64,000 nt of DNA from Azolla caroliniana (Eukaryota; Polypodiophyta). The DNA is taken from positions 9,300,001 through 9,364,000 of the forward strand of contig JBHGNT010000022.1 in the NCBI GenBank assembly GCA_043228905.1, given 5' to 3'. The position numbers and the translations under genes were made by a program. Below the pieces are notes generated by a model. It did no database searches and was not told where the DNA came from. It was given only the letters and a program-made list of their open reading frames with translations. Shown here in pieces: positions 9,718 to 21,000 of this stretch; the first letter of the stretch is position 1, and every line of letters starts with the position of its first letter.

Positions 9718-10309
9718 CTATGTATGCACTTAAATGTTACTAGGCTTTAGTCTTAGTTTTTATATTTACAATTGAGCGCACATCACACGTGCACATGTTT
9801 AACTTTACATCTACATTTTCTTTTTCTTTCTTTCTTTTTACCATAAAACATATGCTCCATTGGTATTAATAAAAGGCCCGGAGGTAGTATACAAATAGTA
9901 CATAATATTGTTTCATCTCCACAAATATATTCATCAAAAACAAGACCAAATATAAGCTTTGGCATTTATCAAGATACTGCTAATTATAATCCATGAATAT
10001 AGCTCTCAGCCTTGTCACTAACACCTTTACTAGGTAGAAGACCACATCTAAAAACGAAAACAATCTCCAACCTAGTTGTCCACCCTGGCTGGTAGTTTGA
10101 AAACTTCTTGTTCGCCTTTTGTTTCGCAAGTATTGAAGCTACATCTAGCTTTTCTTTTACGATTCTCATTTCAGTACTATTTACAACATGCTAGCATATG
10201 CATGTGGCCTTTGTCACTTTCTCACGTGCACATTGCATCTTCTTGATTTCATTTGTTGCACAGAATTTTCACACCATTGCCGAAAATCTTCATGACAACG
10301 TGAATATTA

Positions 10310-11525
10310 GACACTCCACAGTCTAGAGTAGAACGGAATTGCTGAGCGGATGAATCAGACAATTCAAGAAAGGATAGTCTCCATGCTCCAACACTCTGAA
10401 CTATCGGATGGCTTCTGGGCAAAGGCCCTACTTACGACAGTACACATAATCAACATGTCGCCAAGTAGGCCTCAAGGACTTTGAATACCTCAGGAATTAT
10501 GGACCGATAGTAAGCCGAATTATGACAAGCTGATGATTTTCGGATGTGAGGCATGCACCCTCATACCGGAAGACAATCGCCGAAAACTCGAACCAAAGTC
10601 TAGGAAATGCATTTTCCTTGGTTATGGACCAGATGGCGAAATCGGATACCGATTCTGGGACCCCGAGCACAGACAAATCGCCCGAAGTTCGGACGCAGTG
10701 TTCAATGAGTCGACTATGCACAAGATGGTTGAAAGTCCTATCGAAGTTCGAAGGGTAACTTTTTCCGAAGTGCTGACCCTTCAAGAAGGCTCAACACACG
10801 ACACGAGGTCGGCGTCACGGGTAGCTGAAACCTCTAGCACCAACTCAACACTGCTCGACTCGGCACAACTGAATGTTTCGGCTTTTGACCATCCGACATC
10901 CGGTTCAGAGGGGGAAACTATGAAGTTGGTATTGTATGCACCGATAGTCGGCTCCCTGATGTATGCGATGGTTGCGACACGGCCTGACATTGCTCACGCC
11001 GTAGGAGTCGTTAGCAAATTCATGCACAACCTTGGCCGATCGCAGTGGAACACAGTAAAGCATGTGTTTAGATATCTGGTGGGCACAAAAGACGTTGGCA
11101 TTCTATTTGGCCCGAACGACACCTTAGACGTAGTCGGCTATACCGACGCGGACTGTGCTGGATGTGTGGAAAATCGAAAATCAACAATCGGATACCGCTT
11201 TAATTTCGGAAATGGAGCAGTCTCGTGGAAATCGAAACTTCATGAGTGCACTGCCACATCAACGACCGAGGAAGAATACGTAGCTGCGTCCAATGCGGCG
11301 AAAGAGGCCTTATGGCTCGAACGGTTGGCTTGCACGTTTCGACAAGTCGAATTCACCTCGGCTCCAGTTATCTACAGTGACAGTCAAGGTGTTGTCACTC
11401 TATCGAAAAAGCCGGTTCAACACAACGCCTCGAAACACATCGACGTTCGATATCACTTTGTCGGAACTGCATCCTTTCAGGGAAAATCAGCCTCGAGAAG
11501 ATACCTGCAACCAATATTGTCGTAG
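10310..11525 (+). pseudogene. Copia integrase C-terminus fused in frame to RT tail and RNase H (J copy 1)
   Basis: The integrase tail begins near 10340 (NGIAERMNQT, with upstream frame breaks). From the ATG at 10533 a 330-residue frame stays open. It reads the integrase C-terminal region (KSRKCIFLGYG), a low-complexity linker, then at about 10899 jumps into the RT end (GSLMYAMVATRPDIAHAVG) and RNase H (YTDADCAG, TTEEEYVAA, YSDSQGV). The RT catalytic YVDD is absent because of the deletion. This fusion arose by chance from a deletion and cannot support transposition. Confidence 0.8.
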
Positions 11526-11736
11526 ATGGAATGACCAAGTGTGTTTCGGCACCAGATGGGCATAACTAAGAATCAGTCCAATTAAATCGGATACTCAGGA
11601 CGTTTTTCGAACAATCGAGTTCGACAGCTTGAAGCTTGGTCTTAGTTTTTCCCAATCTTGGCCAGTTCGGCCTTTAGTTTTTCGAAGTTTACCGACTCGA
11701 ACAAAATTTTGATTTGTTCACAAACTTACGGGGGAG

Positions 11737-12007
11737 TGTTGAATGCGGGTCTCTAATGGACGTATTCACATTGTCTCCTTTTGGACACACTAGGTTTAGG
11801 CTATTTGTGTAAATAATGAGAAGGGTAGTTGCCCTAAGTTAATCAGTATATAAATTGACTTTCTAACCTAGTTTTGTTGTTGTTGCAAATATAGTTCATC
11901 TTGTGCTTAACGTCTCTCTTTCTTCCATTCTTGTTGATCTTCATTCTTGATTTTGTCTCTAATTGCCATCAATCTTCTTCATTGCATCTATTAATGATCT
12001 CCTCACA
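11737..12007 (+). repeat. 3' LTR of copia J copy 1 (3' boundary tentative)
   Basis: It starts TGTTGAATGCGGG directly after the polypurine tract. A TATA box (GTATATAAATTG) lies near 11846. The end at CTCCTCACA (12007) is the first good CA terminus. No 5' LTR is available to confirm it. The match to copy 2 continues well beyond it. Confidence 0.65.
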
Positions 12008-13847
12008 AAAGAGCGCTGAGATTGTGCCGCACCTAGACGCCTGCGTTCTCAACAAATGGCACGTGCTTGGACAACTCCGTGATATTGCCACCATTTGGAA
12101 ATCTTGATCAAGGTAGAATTAAGGAAATTTTATATTTGTAAAACATACGAATCTAATAGGATTGACCCAAGAGTATTTCCTTGAATCCCCTCCGCGTGGG
12201 AGGGTACCATGATGTGGTCATTATTATGAGCTATAAACATATACATAATGGGAAAACATTAATCGATGTCATGATCTCACTTTAGTACCCTTCTATATGT
12301 TTCAATATCAAGTAACTATGGTAACTAAAAGGTGTTTTAAAAACGATAGGAGTGACAAATGGATATATTTCCCTTATCTCTATATTCCTTTTTTTTATGG
12401 CAGCTCCTAAAGGCTCAACCATGGTTTTTCACTTGATGGATAGTTTATACATGAAAAATATTATAAATAAATTAAGGCATTGTGCCCACCCATGTGGTTT
12501 TGGCTCTTTATATCCTTTAACGAGGACCCCGAAGTGAACTAGTGTTATTCCTTTACATTAGCTTGTTTTTTCCAACCATTGTTGTGTTGATATCTAGTAA
12601 TTTTTCTGGAAGTTTTTACTGGTGATGTTTCTTTAGCCTTGAAATAATGCCAAGAAGTTAATTTGCTTACTTAGTGATGTATCTCTTAGTCTCCTCTTCC
12701 ACATTTTCGTAACATCTTGCTTTGTGATTGGTTGCTTTAATGTTTCTGAAAGAGTTTATGCTTTACCTTTTTTTATTCTCCATTGCTTCAATTTCTTATC
12801 CCTTTATTAGAGATGAGATTTCACGAGAATTCTTGAAAAGAGAATAGAAAGCTCTTCGAGATTTGGCTTAGAGTCTTTTCAACCTTCATTTCAATCTAGA
12901 GAAGATCATATGACTCATGAAGCTTTTTCTTCTTTGTCGATACACCTACCTCAAGAGATTTGCTGAAGGTGCATAGATGTTTCTTAGTGGAAAGTGAAAT
13001 CCATTTAATATGATTTTCTACTTATCTCTCCTCTAGAAACACACAAACAAACAACCCAAATATGCTAGCACACTTTAGCTCCATGCTAACACACATATAG
13101 ATAAACAAACAAACATACCTATATACATACAAACGTATTTAAAAAAAAGAAAATTTATTAAATCGAATAATATAACCCTAAACTTAAGAACATCAAGTCC
13201 AAGTTACAAAAAAGGTGTGCAAAAGTAGTTGAAGAGGAGGTAAAAGTAGTATTTATACGTAAGCCAAATACGTTTCAAGGGGCTCAACTATCTTGTTTTA
13301 GTTTATCAAACCATGTAATGTCTTCTCTAGGTTTGAAAACCATCCTTGTATCTTCGCAAGGATGCTCACAAAAATATGGCTACTTGAGTACGGGAGAAAG
13401 AAGAGAAAAAGGAACATTCGACTACAACCCATCGTAAAACTCAAGAACACTTAAAAACTCTAAAATTTGAGAAAGCACTAAAACTAAAACTAAAACTAAA
13501 ATTCTAAAATGTGACAAGGGGAACAAAATAATAAAAAAAAGAAAATACCATGAAAGAATTAACCCTCAAACATGGGACGAAACCCTAAAATCTAAACAAC
13601 CATAAAATAGATGAACAAAAATTAGATCGATCCATTTACATCGGAAGAAAAATCCTTACCATGCAAAATGGAAACACATATGGAATCTTTAATAAACACC
13701 TTTTGATCTATTAACATTGGCATATCTATTGTGGCCCCCCCACAACTAATGCAACATGTGTGTTATTAAATATTAACCAATGTGTGTTTAAATAAGACTT
13801 TCTTCTCATAATATAACAGTACAGAACACTTTCTTGTATTATTGGGG

Positions 13848-13875
13848 TAGGGTTTAGGGTTTAGGGTTTAGGGTT
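13848..13875 (+). repeat. Interstitial plant telomere repeat (TTTAGGG), about 4 units
   Basis: A contiguous run of TTTAGGG units is preceded by GGGGTAGGG and followed by unrelated sequence. Confidence 0.9.
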
Positions 13876-13964
13876 CTTAGATTATTGGCATATATAGCAA
13901 CACTTTATATTACTTTTGTGCTCTTTTTGAACATAGATATTAATGGTGTGGATAACACTTTCAT

Positions 13965-14216
13965 ATTGAATGGTGTATACAACATTGTAAGAACTGGAGC
14001 TAAGGTGATGATTGTGTTCTTTTCCCTAATTGAGGGTGGGTACATGTGTAAGATGTGTGTAAACAACAAACTTTAGGAGCGAATCTGATTATTGAATGGT
14101 GTATACAACATTGTAAGAACTGGAGCTAAGGTGATGATTGTGTTCTTTTTCCTAATTGAGGGTGGGTACATGTGTAAGATGTGTGTAAACAACAAACTTT
14201 AGGAGCGAATCTCATT
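13965..14216 (+). repeat. 126-bp tandem duplication, two units
   Basis: Units 13965-14090 and 14091-14216 both begin ATTGAATGGTGTATAC and differ at about two positions by eye, indicating a recent event. Confidence 0.95.
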
Positions 14217-14741
14217 ATTGTGCCCTTTTCAGGGTTGTTACTAATGTAACATGTGGATACATAACACTTTATTGTACCCCTTTTCCGCGTTTGTGGAGGG
14301 TCACCATTGATAATGTGTCGTTATTGCTACAACACAGTGGCCATGGCTATAACACATGGTTGTTACATGGTCAATAATAGTCTCGGTACGAAAGCCAAAT
14401 CTTCAAAACAACAAAATATGATGTTGTTGTGGTCCACAACCCCAACTCCCATGTTTTTTATCAATTATGTTAGAAAAAAAATTACATAAGCCCATGAAAT
14501 ATTAGATATTTCAATGAAATACTAAAGAATTATTATGCAAACAATGGGCAAACAATACTCTTTTGGAGTACCATACATACAAACAAATAGTAATAAGTTT
14601 GGCCTTGTCCAAACCAACCAGGGTAAGCCTTAACTAGTTTGGCCCAATTTTGCTCCCTGTCGGCTTGAGCCTTCCCAAACCGAGTTCAAACTAGTTTAGG
14701 AAGCTCAAGCCTTAATTGAACCGAACCATGAAACCGTTGGC

Positions 14742-15143
14742 TTGAACCACGGAGCTGTGTTGCTCATTCTTAGGAATAAAGCTCCTCTCCCCCTCCTCTC
14801 CCTCCTCATTTTGGCCTCTTCCCTTCTATCCCATCCTCATTACATCAACTTGGGATTATCTCACCTCTTCCATCATCCTCACAACACCATCTCTCACAAT
14901 TATGTCGCAGATCCTCATCATTCCGCCATTGTTCTCGATCAGTTCCACCGTCTCATCTCTACTAAAGATGCAGTTGGATCAATACCAAATGATTCTTCTT
15001 CTTCTTCTTCTTCTTCTTCTGATTTTGACGGAGTAGGCAGAGACGTGTGGCATTCTTCTTATGCCATCACCGTGCCTGCCATAGACTATGAAATCACGGG
15101 AGAGAAAGAAGCTCACATGGCTTTGATTCTCGCCATATATTGA
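14742..15143 (+). other. Open frame of 133 codons, no family recognised
   Basis: The frame opens at a TTG, not an ATG. It has a hydrophobic stretch rich in Leu and His, then a serine run from TCT/TTC repeats, and stops at 15141. It is the only open stretch in the non-repeat part that resembles a membrane or signal region. It could be a relic exon or chance; I assign no function. Confidence 0.15.
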
Positions 15144-15213
15144 GAAACGTGTATGGGGTGCACCATATATCAGATCGGTATGTAAGTCTCTGCATAATTA
15201 ATATACAAAGAAC

Positions 15214-15898
15214 TGCTGGGAATATGTCCCTCTAGTGGGAGGAGCCGATAGTTTGGACCAAGAAGTGTCGGCAGTCGAAGACTAGTAGGAGCCAACTGTT
15301 CAGGCCAAGTGCCGATGGTTGAAGAGTCAACTGCGAGAAAGTCAATTGGGCGAGTCAATAGAAAGGAGATCCAGGTCAAAGACATGACCGACTAGTCGGG
15401 CCGACCGGATGGTCGATGACCAAGCCGACATGTCCGATCGATGGGACAATTGACACTAGAGTCGACTGATGGCTACTTATTATTAAGATAATAATAGTAG
15501 CGATGTGTAGTAGGGGATACATTTGTAAATAACCAATATTGTGTATCAGTATAAATACACCTAGGGCAAACAATGTATCTGTGAGGAAGAGTGTAGAACA
15601 AAATAGTGTGTGAGCCTCTATAGCGTAGTGTGACAGAGAAGAGAGAGTGTGTGAGCGTGAGAGAGAGCGGCTGCAAAGTTCAACGAACTTGCTAAGAACC
15701 CTAAGCAGGTTATCCTTTGTGTGTGTTAGAGAATATTGTAACTGTTTTTTTGTACTCTCTTGTGTATAGTGGAATATATGTTCCTGTGGTTTTCTCCGTT
15801 TAGGGTTTCCACGTGAAATCTATGTACACTTTTCGTGTGTTTTTGAGTTGTGTATTTCAGCGTATTCCTTTTCTCGTGGATTGACGATTCGTTTCCCA
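15214..15898 (+). repeat. 5' LTR of copia B
   Basis: It starts TGCTGGGAATATG and ends near CGTTTCCCA. A TATA box (GTATAAATACACC) lies near 15549, and the U5 end carries the TTTCCACGTGAAA motif related to copia A's GTTTTCCACGTAAA. A degenerate primer site (9 of 12 matches to TGGTATCAGAGC) follows at 15905-15916. The outer flank has no partner TSD in the window. Confidence 0.75.
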
Positions 15899-15949
15899 AT
15901 AAACTACTATTAGAGCTTGAGGTTCAAGCATACAAGGAGGTGTGAGTGG

Positions 15950-17430
15950 CTTCCTAGGTATGATAGTTCTGAACTCATAGAACTATGCAGAATGGAAGAT
16001 CAAAACGGAAGACCTCCTCATAGGGAAAGACCTGTATGAGCCCGTCGACAGATTAGATGTACCTAGGGGGGTATTGGAGTATGATTGGAAACTTCTTAAC
16101 AGAAAGGCAGTGGCCACCATCAGACAATGTGTCGATGTGAGTGTCCTTTAGCATGTGGCAAACGACACAAATGCCCACGAGATGTGGCAGAAGTTGTGAG
16201 GGCTATATGAGAGGAAGAACGCCCTCAATAAAACCTCAATAGTGAGAGCATTGTCGAACACATCAACACATTCACGGGGCATGTGAATCAACTTGCCACA
16301 ACCAAGTTTCCTCTTGACGATGCGATGCAAGCCATCCTACTGATGTGCACACTGTCGGATAGCTGGGAGAACCTGGTGGTTACTCTCAGCACCTCTTGTC
16401 AAGAAGAGAACTTGTCTTTACAAGTGGTGAAGCAAAGCATCCTCAATGAGGAGACAAGAAGGATGGACAAGGGTGTCCTAGTATAGTTGGAGTCAAATTT
16501 GACTCAACACACCGGTAGAGGAAGAAACCGGCGAAGGAGTCCACCAAGGAAAGAAAAGTCTCAAGCCAAGTCGAAGTTCAAAGGTAAGCTTGTATACTTT
16601 TATTGTGGAAAGCCTGGACATTTCCAGAAAGGACTACCGACACCTCAAGAAGGAAAAGAGTGTCGGTAATAATGTCGAACCCATGAGGATTCCTGAAGAA
16701 AAGAACACTTCAGCCATTGCTATGAATGAAGAACTTTTGTTCATTTGTGAACAGACAAGTGCAAGTGTTGCAAGCGAAGAATGCACTTGGGTAATCGACT
16801 TCGGTGCATCTTTCCACATAACTCTATCAAGAGAGTATTTCTCGACTTACATAACCGATGATCATGGTTATGTAAAGATGGGTGACAGTGGGGAGTGGAA
16901 GATAGTCGGAATCGGAAGTGTTTGCCTAACGACGTCGACAGGGTGTCGATTGACTTTGGAGGATGTTTGACATGTCCCCGATTGGAAAGATTGATGATGG
17001 AGGAACCTCATATCGATTGGAAAGATTGTCGATGAAGGCTATAGTGGTATTTTTCATAATGGAAAGTGGAAATTATGTCGAGGAAATCTTATAGTGGCCC
17101 GAGCACAAAAAGAGGGCACATTGTATATGATGCATGCCCGATTGTGCAAGTCGGAAGTAAATGTGGCAGTTGACTCGAGTGTAGATTTATGGCATAAGAG
17201 ACTAGGCCACATGAGTGAGAAGGGACTGCATTTGTTGGCCGAGCAGAAGCTTCTACCATAACTAAAGGGAGTGCACATGGAGAAGTGCGTCGACTGCTTA
17301 GTTCGAAAGCAGTAAAGAGCAGGAAGAAAAGAAGCTGCACTGGAACTGGTACACACGGATGTGTGTTATGTAGATGCTCTGCCGCATCGAGGCGGACTGT
17401 ACTTTGTGACTTTTATTGATGACTATAGTT
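15950..17430 (+). pseudogene. Copia B gag, protease and integrase start
   Basis: Gag homology to copia A starts near 15975. Stops and shifts break it, and a capsid piece is readable at 16283-16486. The zinc knuckle near 16590-16640 has lost its first and last Cys (both read Tyr in the best frame). The protease motif is DFGAS instead of DSGAS, so the site is dead. The pre-integrase region follows. Integrase is cut at FIDDYS (17425-17430) by copia A, and its continuation WKLWA is at 22694. Confidence 0.85.
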
Positions 17431-18025
17431 TGTTGGGAGACAGGTCCCTCCGGATGGGAAGGGAGAAGAACAGTGCCAATGAACAAACTCGGCCGAGGCC
17501 GAATCGGGATGAGGAGTACCCGGCTACGGAGAGCCGGATGGCGCAGACCCGGTATGAACCGGATAAAGAGACATATTCGTAAATATGTTTCCTAAGAGTT
17601 CATCGAGGCTATATTTGTAAATAGCCAAAAAGTCATATTAGTATAAATATGACTTAGGGCAAACTTTTAGTAACTGTTGTTGTAGTCGTCATTTTCTGTT
17701 TTGCACGAGATTAGTGTGCGTAACTGTACAGAGAGAGAGAGAGAGAGAGAAAGAGGTCGTTGCCTCTGTTCTAACCGCCGCCTGTGGCAAAGATTTGTGA
17801 GCACGTGGTCGGTGCCTCAGTGAACTCACTGTTGTATATTCCTACATAGTGACAGTTTGCAGCTTGTGGGCTGCCGTGGTTTTTCCCCTAGTTTGGGGTT
17901 TTCCACGTAAACCTCCTGTGTATTCTCTTCTTCTTCTTGTCGAGTTTTATTTCCCGTTTTCTGTGTATCATTCTAAGCTCGGTTGTGGCCGAGCGTCGCG
18001 CATAAGGAACGTTGGGTTCCCGTCA
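17431..18025 (+). repeat. 5' LTR of copia A
   Basis: TGTTGGGAGACAGG to TTCCCGTCA. The TATA box (AGTATAAATATG, about 17639-17650) sits inside a perfect inverted repeat, GTCATATT/AATATGAC. A GA microsatellite lies at 17731-17755. It has one 54-bp U3 unit only. Confidence 0.95.
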
Positions 18026-18027
18026 AG

Positions 18028-18039
18028 TGGTATCAGAGC
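18028..18039 (+). other. Primer-binding site (initiator Met tRNA type), copia A
   Basis: TGGTATCAGAGC lies 2 nt after the 5' LTR. This is the usual plant copia primer site, where a host tRNA starts minus-strand DNA. Confidence 0.9.
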
Positions 18040-18054
18040 GAAACGACACAGAAA

Positions 18055-21000
18055 ATGGACGAATCGTTTGGCGGCATGTTCAAGCTCACCGGCTCCAACT
18101 ATTCAGTGTGGAAGTCGAAGATGAGAGACATACTCGTGGTTAAAGATCTTTGGCTACCGGTTCAGTTCGGGGATAAGAGACCGGACAAGATCGACGCCAC
18201 AATATGGGAGGTGATGCACATGAAGACAACGGCGTACATACGGTGCTTCATCGACATGAGCCTATACAACAACTTCAATGAAGAGAGCAAGGCTCATGAG
18301 CTCTAGGAAGATCGGCATAATGTTTCAGAACAAAAATGTTGTCAATCAGGTGTCGGTATTCCAGAAGCTAGTAAGACTCCGGTACCAAGATGGCTCTAGC
18401 ATGGCGGAGCACATGAATGCCTTCTAGGGGCTGATCCACCAGGCAACTTCATTGGAAGTACCTCTCGCCGATGAGGTACTAGCGCTACTCCTGCTCAGTT
18501 CCCTCCCGGATAGCTGGGAGACGTTGGTTGTCACTTTGGGCAACGCCGGGCTGGAAGGAAAACGGTTATCCCTAGCAAGAGTAAAGTCGAGCTTGCTAGA
18601 TGAGGAGGCACGTCGGAAAGACAAGGATACGAGCTCCGACTCCAAAGCGCTCATTACCGAATCGGAACGCGGAAGACATAGAAACCGTAGTCCCCAGAAC
18701 CGGGAGAAGTCGGGGACACGGTCAAAGTGAAGGGGGAGGCCCACTTGCTTCTATTGCGGCAAGCCGGGACACTTCCAAAAGAACTGTCGGCATTTCCGTA
18801 AAGACAAGGAAACCGACGGTACCGATTCGAAGCAAACCCCGGACCGGAACGGTAAAGACCGGAGGGGGCCGGACCGGAAGGGAACGACGGCAATCGCGGC
18901 AAGTGAAGAAGAGTTGATGCTCATCACTGAGGAGTGTGAGATAAACCTTGCCGGCGACGAGATGACCTGGGTGGTAGACTCCGGAGCGTTGTTCCACCTT
19001 ACCCCGGACCGGAAATGCTTCTCATCCTACTCAGCCGATGACCACGGCTGTGTCCGGATGGGGAATGAAGGTACATGCCGAATTGTCGGCATAGGAGACG
19101 TGTGGCTGTCAACACCAACCGGATGCAAGTTGCTGCTGAAGGATGTCCGACACATTCCAGAGGTTCGTCTGAACCTGCTATCAGCCGGTCGGCTAGATGA
19201 TGAAGGCTACACGGGTAGCATCCGGAACGGGGTCATGAAGTTCAGCAAAGGGAGCCTGATTGTGGCTCGGGCCCGGAAGGTCAACACGTTGTACCTGATG
19301 AATGCCCGGTTATGTCCGGAAGAAGTGAACGTGGCATCCGACACTGCCGGTGAGCTGTGGCACAAGAGGCTGTGTCATATGAGCGAGAAGGGGATGAAGA
19401 GGCTTGCAGACGACAACCTCATTCCAGTGAAGAACGTGCACTTAGAGAAGTGCACTGATTGTCTGGCCGGTAAGTAGAACCGGACCTCCTTCATACCAAG
19501 GCCACCGATGAGACGGAAGGCACCACTGGAGTTGGTGCATACGGATGTGTGTCAAGTAGACACGAAGTCACATGCCGGAGCGCAGTACTTCGTGACGTTC
19601 ATAGATGACCACAGCCGAAAGCTGTGGGCCACACCGTTGAAGACAAAGGATCAGGTGTTATCCGTCTTCAAAGAGCTCCACGCGAGAGTGGAAAGAGAAA
19701 CCGGCCGGAAGCTGAAGGCGGTTCGAGCAGATAACGGAGGAGAGTACCGGGGGCAGTTCGAGGAGTACTGCCGCTCGAAGGGAATCCGACTCGAATTTAC
19801 CGTGCCGAAGACGCCGGAACTAAACGGGCTGGCCGAGAGGATGAACCGGACCATAATGGAGAGGGTTCGGAGTATGCTAGCGCATGCAAAACTACCCAAG
19901 AAGTTTTGGGCTAAGGCACTGTCGACGGCGACGGCGACATACGTGATAAACAGATCACCCTCAGTACCCTTGGACGGAGACACGCCACAGAGAGTGTGGA
20001 CCGGTAAGGACGTGTCCTCCCGGCATCTGAAGGTGTTCGGGTGTCTCGTGTACGTGCATGTAGCAAAGGACCGGAGAGGAAAGTTAGATCCAAAGACCCG
20101 GCCATGCATATTCCTCGGTTACGGTGACGATGAGTTCGGCTACCGAGTGTGGGACCCGGTCGACAAGAAGGTATTCCGGAGTCGAGATATTATCTTCATG
20201 GAGGACAAGACGCTCGCTGACTGGGAGTCGGAGAAGAAGATAATGAACTCCGAGTCGACCAGTAAGGATAGACTCTACGATGAGTAGACCCAACCGGCAA
20301 GAGACTGGTTAGCACTCGAGGAACCAGCCGGTTACGGTGAGGATACCGAACCGGCAGAAGAAGAAGTAGAGGAATCTGAGACCGGAACCGGCCAAGACCC
20401 CGAATCGGATTCGGATGAAGAGCAAATGGAGGAGCCGGCTACCGAAGCCCAAAGACGGAGATATCCTCTCAGAGAGAGAAGGGCCCCCCGGAGATTTCCG
20501 GATGCAGAGCATGTTCTTCTGACCGATGAAGGGGAGCCGGAAAGCTTCGAAGAAGCGAAGGATGACACCCACAGCCGCAAATGGTTAAGTGCCATGCAGG
20601 ATGAGAGGGATTCCCTGCACGAATTGGTGGAGTTGTCGAAAGGAAAGCGGGCACTCCGAAACAAGTGGGTGTACAAGTTGAAACCGGGAGATGCCGAAAA
20701 CCCCCCAAGATACAAAGCCAGGATCGTGGTGAAAGGGTTCCAGAAAAAGAAGGGCGTGGACTTCGACGAGATATTTGCCCCGGTAGTAAAGATGACCTCC
20801 ATCCGGACGGTGCTGAGTATAGCAGCAAGCATGGACCTCGAGGTAGAGCAGCTGGACGTGAAGACGACATTCCTTCACGGCGACCTCGAAGAGGAGATCT
20901 ACATGCAGCAACCGGAAGGATTCGTGGAGAAAGGGAAGGAGCACCTGGTATGTCGGTTGAAGAAGAGCCTGTACGGACTGAAGCAGGCTCCCCGACAATG

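Larger units (their letters stand above)
9208..10297 (-). repeat. G-type LTR K, copy 1 (minus orientation)
   Basis: It ends on the plus strand in CGAAAATCTTCATGACA, the same terminus as the LTRs at 36290, 42087 and 61295. Near its other end is the ACCACCGGGGTCCTGGACC motif also seen at 41148. It carries a tRNA-like module (9651-9717). It abuts copia J integrase at 10298. In copy 2 this block is interrupted by Ty3 element F. Confidence 0.6.
10298..12007 (+). mobile_element. Copia J copy 1: integrase C-terminus, RNase H, 3' LTR; RT deleted
   Basis: The 5' part is missing, replaced by LTR K. The coding part is followed by a polypurine tract (ACGGGGGAG, 11729-11736) and an LTR from 11737. Against copy 2 (59400-63210), about 2.1 kb between 10898 and 10899 is missing, with GAC shared at both breakpoints. 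Confidence 0.8.
12008..14741. other. Non-coding AT-rich stretch with simple repeats
   Basis: No reading frame with recognisable domains was seen. It matches copy 2 up to the window end (about 12800 equals 64000), so the duplication includes at least 12008-12800. It contains A-rich and AAAACT-type simple sequence (13440-13520), the telomere-like run, and a 126-bp tandem duplication. Confidence 0.6.

Noticed and set aside
14742-15143. A small secreted or membrane protein gene
   Set aside because: No ATG start, serine run from a simple repeat, no family match; listed only as an open frame with low confidence.
17731-17755. GA-repeat regulatory element specific to copia A
   Set aside because: CT/GA runs occur near the leader of nearly every element here and differ in length between the two LTRs of A; simple-sequence drift explains it.
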